This document shows positions 23,549 to 24,694 of a stretch of 24,694 nucleotides of DNA, in pieces. The notes beneath the pieces were generated by a model, which saw nothing but the letters and a program-made list of their open reading frames with translations, ran no database searches and had not been told where the DNA came from. Each line of letters starts with the position of its first letter. Within the stretch, counting starts at the first letter, position 1. Position numbers and translations under genes: made by a program. The stretch comes from CAZPZZ01 sp964591245 (GTDB lineage: Bacteria; Acidobacteriota; Vicinamibacteria; Vicinamibacterales; UBA8438). Location of the stretch: NCBI GenBank assembly GCA_964591245.1, contig CAZPZZ010000053.1:1-24694 (forward strand). The letters are read 5' to 3'.

Positions 23549-24694
23549 CTATCCTCGTTCCTGAGCCCCATTCTGCGTGGCTGTCTCATTGTCAGCCGTG
23601 GTGCAGACTGGGGGAATGCCGCCACCTCGGATTTGGGAGAGCACGTTCGAGACTGCGGCCTGATGGTTGCATCCGTTGACGCGGTACCGAAGATATTCCC
23701 CCTGCCAGACGGCTTTGCCTTCCAGATCGACAAAACCAAAGTTGAGACCGCGGCCCAGCGTCGTGCGATAAAACTCGCTGAGGTCACGTAGAAAGTTGAG
23801 TGACACATCGCGCGGGGGAAACTCGACGACGTTGCCCGGGGTCTCCCCGCATTCTGGCTGGATGCCTTGTCCCTGAATTTGGAGGAATACCCGGTCGGTC
23901 GCCTCTGTTGGCGAGCACCCGCTGACTGTATACCGTAGAAATTCAGGGTACCAGACGGCAGAACCTTCCGTGTCGACAAAGCTGGGGTTGTTCTGCGTAC
24001 GTCCCAGCGTATCTCTGTACTCGTCCTTGAGTCTTAGAAAGAAGAGTAACTGTTCGTCTCGGGGGGGGAATTTGATGCCGGTGATCGAGATGCCGTAGAG
24101 CGTCAGAACCCCACGGATATCATCTGGTTGTAGGTCGTCGATGTCGCTGATGACACCGTTCATGAGGGCTGTGATCTTCTGCCCGTCGTCGTCTGGGTGA
24201 TCTAGCCCAAGGGCGTGGCCGAATTCGTGAGTGGCGACGCGGCGAAGGTCATTGACCTTGCGCCGTTCGGGTTCCGGCCCGAGGCGGCGAGAACCGCGAT
24301 AGCAATTAAACCGTTTTGCGTTGTTGAAGATAATGTCGGATTCCGTCGCTTCGTCGACCCCATCCTGGATGTTGAAGAAGCTACTGGTCACCGCTAGCAC
24401 TTGCGCGCCGAATGGTGTCCCGAAGATGTCGTTCGAGAAAAAAACATGGCTGTGCCCGTCGTCTTCCGCAGGCGCGTGAGGCGAGTTGAGCACAGGGCTG
24501 AACCAGACTCCAGTCCTCCCGAGCACAGCATTCCAGGCGTCGAGTCCGGCTCTAGCGCAGTCGTTCCAATCCGAGGAGCCGTCAAGTAGACGAGCCGCTT
24601 CGCCGAGTTGGAGCGATATCGGGATGGCGCCAGGTGGCCAACGGTGGCCCAAGAAGCTGTACGCGACGACCGAGTGGCCAACAGAGCCAAGCAG
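23549..24694 (-). CDS. matrixin-like metalloprotease with two C-terminal repeats (5' end outside window)
   Basis: The frame is open to the window edge, so the N-terminus, presumably with a signal peptide, is missing. The visible start AYSFLGHRWPPGAIPISLQ is typical of the first strand of matrixin domains. The zinc site HEFGHALGLDH (24197-24229) matches HExxHxxGxxH, and ALMNG follows where the Met-turn is expected. The catalytic domain covers about 180 residues. After it come two tandem units of 74 and 73 residues, each beginning FPPRD and ending in a Cys, with a central GC pair. They may be a secretion, adhesion or inhibitory module. A TTG at 24652 is an unlikely start because the matrixin pattern continues upstream. 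It is followed after 10 bases by the M48 gene. Confidence 0.87.
   Translation of the reverse strand: MLGSVGHSVVAYSFLGHRWPPGAIPISLQLGEAARLLDGSSDWNDCARAGLDAWNAVLGRTGVWFSPVLNSPHAPAEDDGHSHVFFSNDIFGTPFGAQVLAVTSSFFNIQDGVDEATESDIIFNNAKRFNCYRGSRRLGPEPERRKVNDLRRVATHEFGHALGLDHPDDDGQKITALMNGVISDIDDLQPDDIRGVLTLYGISITGIKFPPRDEQLLFFLRLKDEYRDTLGRTQNNPSFVDTEGSAVWYPEFLRYTVSGCSPTEATDRVFLQIQGQGIQPECGETPGNVVEFPPRDVSLNFLRDLSEFYRTTLGRGLNFGFVDLEGKAVWQGEYLRYRVNGCNHQAAVSNVLSQIRGGGIPPVCTTADNETATQNGAQERG
23603..23821 (-). repeat. protein repeat unit 2 in the matrixin tail
   Basis: This 73-residue unit starts FPPRDVSLNFLRDLSEFYR and passes through FVDLEGKAVWQGEYLRYRV and NGC to IPPVC. It is homologous to unit 1 with a one-residue deletion after NF. 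Both units keep two cysteines, suggesting one disulfide in each. Nine residues separate the units, and a polar 16-residue tail follows unit 2. Confidence 0.8.
23849..24070 (-). repeat. protein repeat unit 1 in the matrixin tail
   Basis: This 74-residue unit starts FPPRDEQLLFFLRLKDEYRD and passes through FVDTEGSAVWYPEFLRY and VSGC to IQPEC. It aligns with unit 2 over its whole length: FPPRD, LxFLRxLxxxYRxTLGR, FVDxEGxAVW, EYLRYxVxGC, QIxGxGIxPxC. The run of eight G at 24061-24068 encodes part of FPPRD. The frame is the same on both sides, so no indel is suspected. Confidence 0.8.

Noticed and set aside
24061..24068. Run of eight G as a possible frameshift in the matrixin gene
   Set aside because: The reading frame on both sides encodes recognisable matrixin and repeat sequence, and FPPRD is repeated in the second unit from a different DNA sequence.
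1..24694. CRISPR arrays, insertion sequences, phage genes or integration site at the tRNA
   Set aside because: No direct-repeat arrays, transposase or integrase motifs, or duplicated tRNA 3' end were seen when reading through. Hairpins found are isolated and mostly intergenic.

Overview
The window looks like chromosomal DNA from an aerobic, Gram-negative, moderately GC-rich bacterium. Two c-type cytochrome genes (CxxCH motifs), a lipoprotein, many Sec signal peptides and a TatA-type protein point to a cell with a periplasm and respiration. The mix of DUF3179, secreted carboxymuconolactone-decarboxylase-like and AIM24 proteins resembles environmental Acidobacteriota (Vicinamibacteria-like), but no marker gene here proves that. 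TGA ends several ordinary genes (hpt, qhpA, qhpD, qhpF), so the code is standard.

Layout. 1-101: the 3' part of a tRNA-Val(CAC) and its terminator. 183-3422: hpt behind a G-rich leader, a secreted DUF3179 protein, a secreted peroxiredoxin whose peroxidatic residue is encoded by an in-frame TGA followed by a SECIS-like hairpin (probable selenoprotein), strong hairpins, and a converging tatA-like gene. 3754-5286: a DASS/SLC13 anion symporter. 5502-14413: an apparently complete quinohemoprotein amine dehydrogenase (QHNDH) locus. 14582-15067: a secreted monoheme cytochrome c. 15318-24694: housekeeping and hypothetical genes, including a GYF_2-AIM24 protein, a two-TM protein, a secreted CMD-family protein, a LigT-like 2H phosphoesterase coupled to a small unknown gene, a class I/II aminotransferase, hisC, a lipoprotein, a small helical protein, an M48 peptidase and a 5'-truncated matrixin with two C-terminal repeats.

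How the QHNDH genes work together. On the minus strand the order is qhpG, qhpA, qhpD, qhpC, qhpB. On the plus strand, diverging from qhpG, are qhpF and qhpE. QhpC is the small cross-linked subunit. It carries all four residue pairs known to form thioether links in the Paracoccus and Pseudomonas enzymes, with every spacing preserved. QhpD (radical SAM/SPASM) should make the links, QhpG (flavin monooxygenase) should hydroxylate the tryptophan on the way to cysteine tryptophylquinone, QhpE (subtilisin-like) should remove the leader, and QhpF (ABC exporter) should move the peptide to the periplasm. There it joins diheme QhpA and beta-propeller QhpB to oxidise primary amines. The neighbouring cytochrome c could accept the electrons (inference). 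No AraC-type regulator is present in the window.

The two strongest signals are the QHNDH locus outside an obviously proteobacterial context and the TGA-encoded peroxiredoxin. I see no mobile element, CRISPR array or phage gene.
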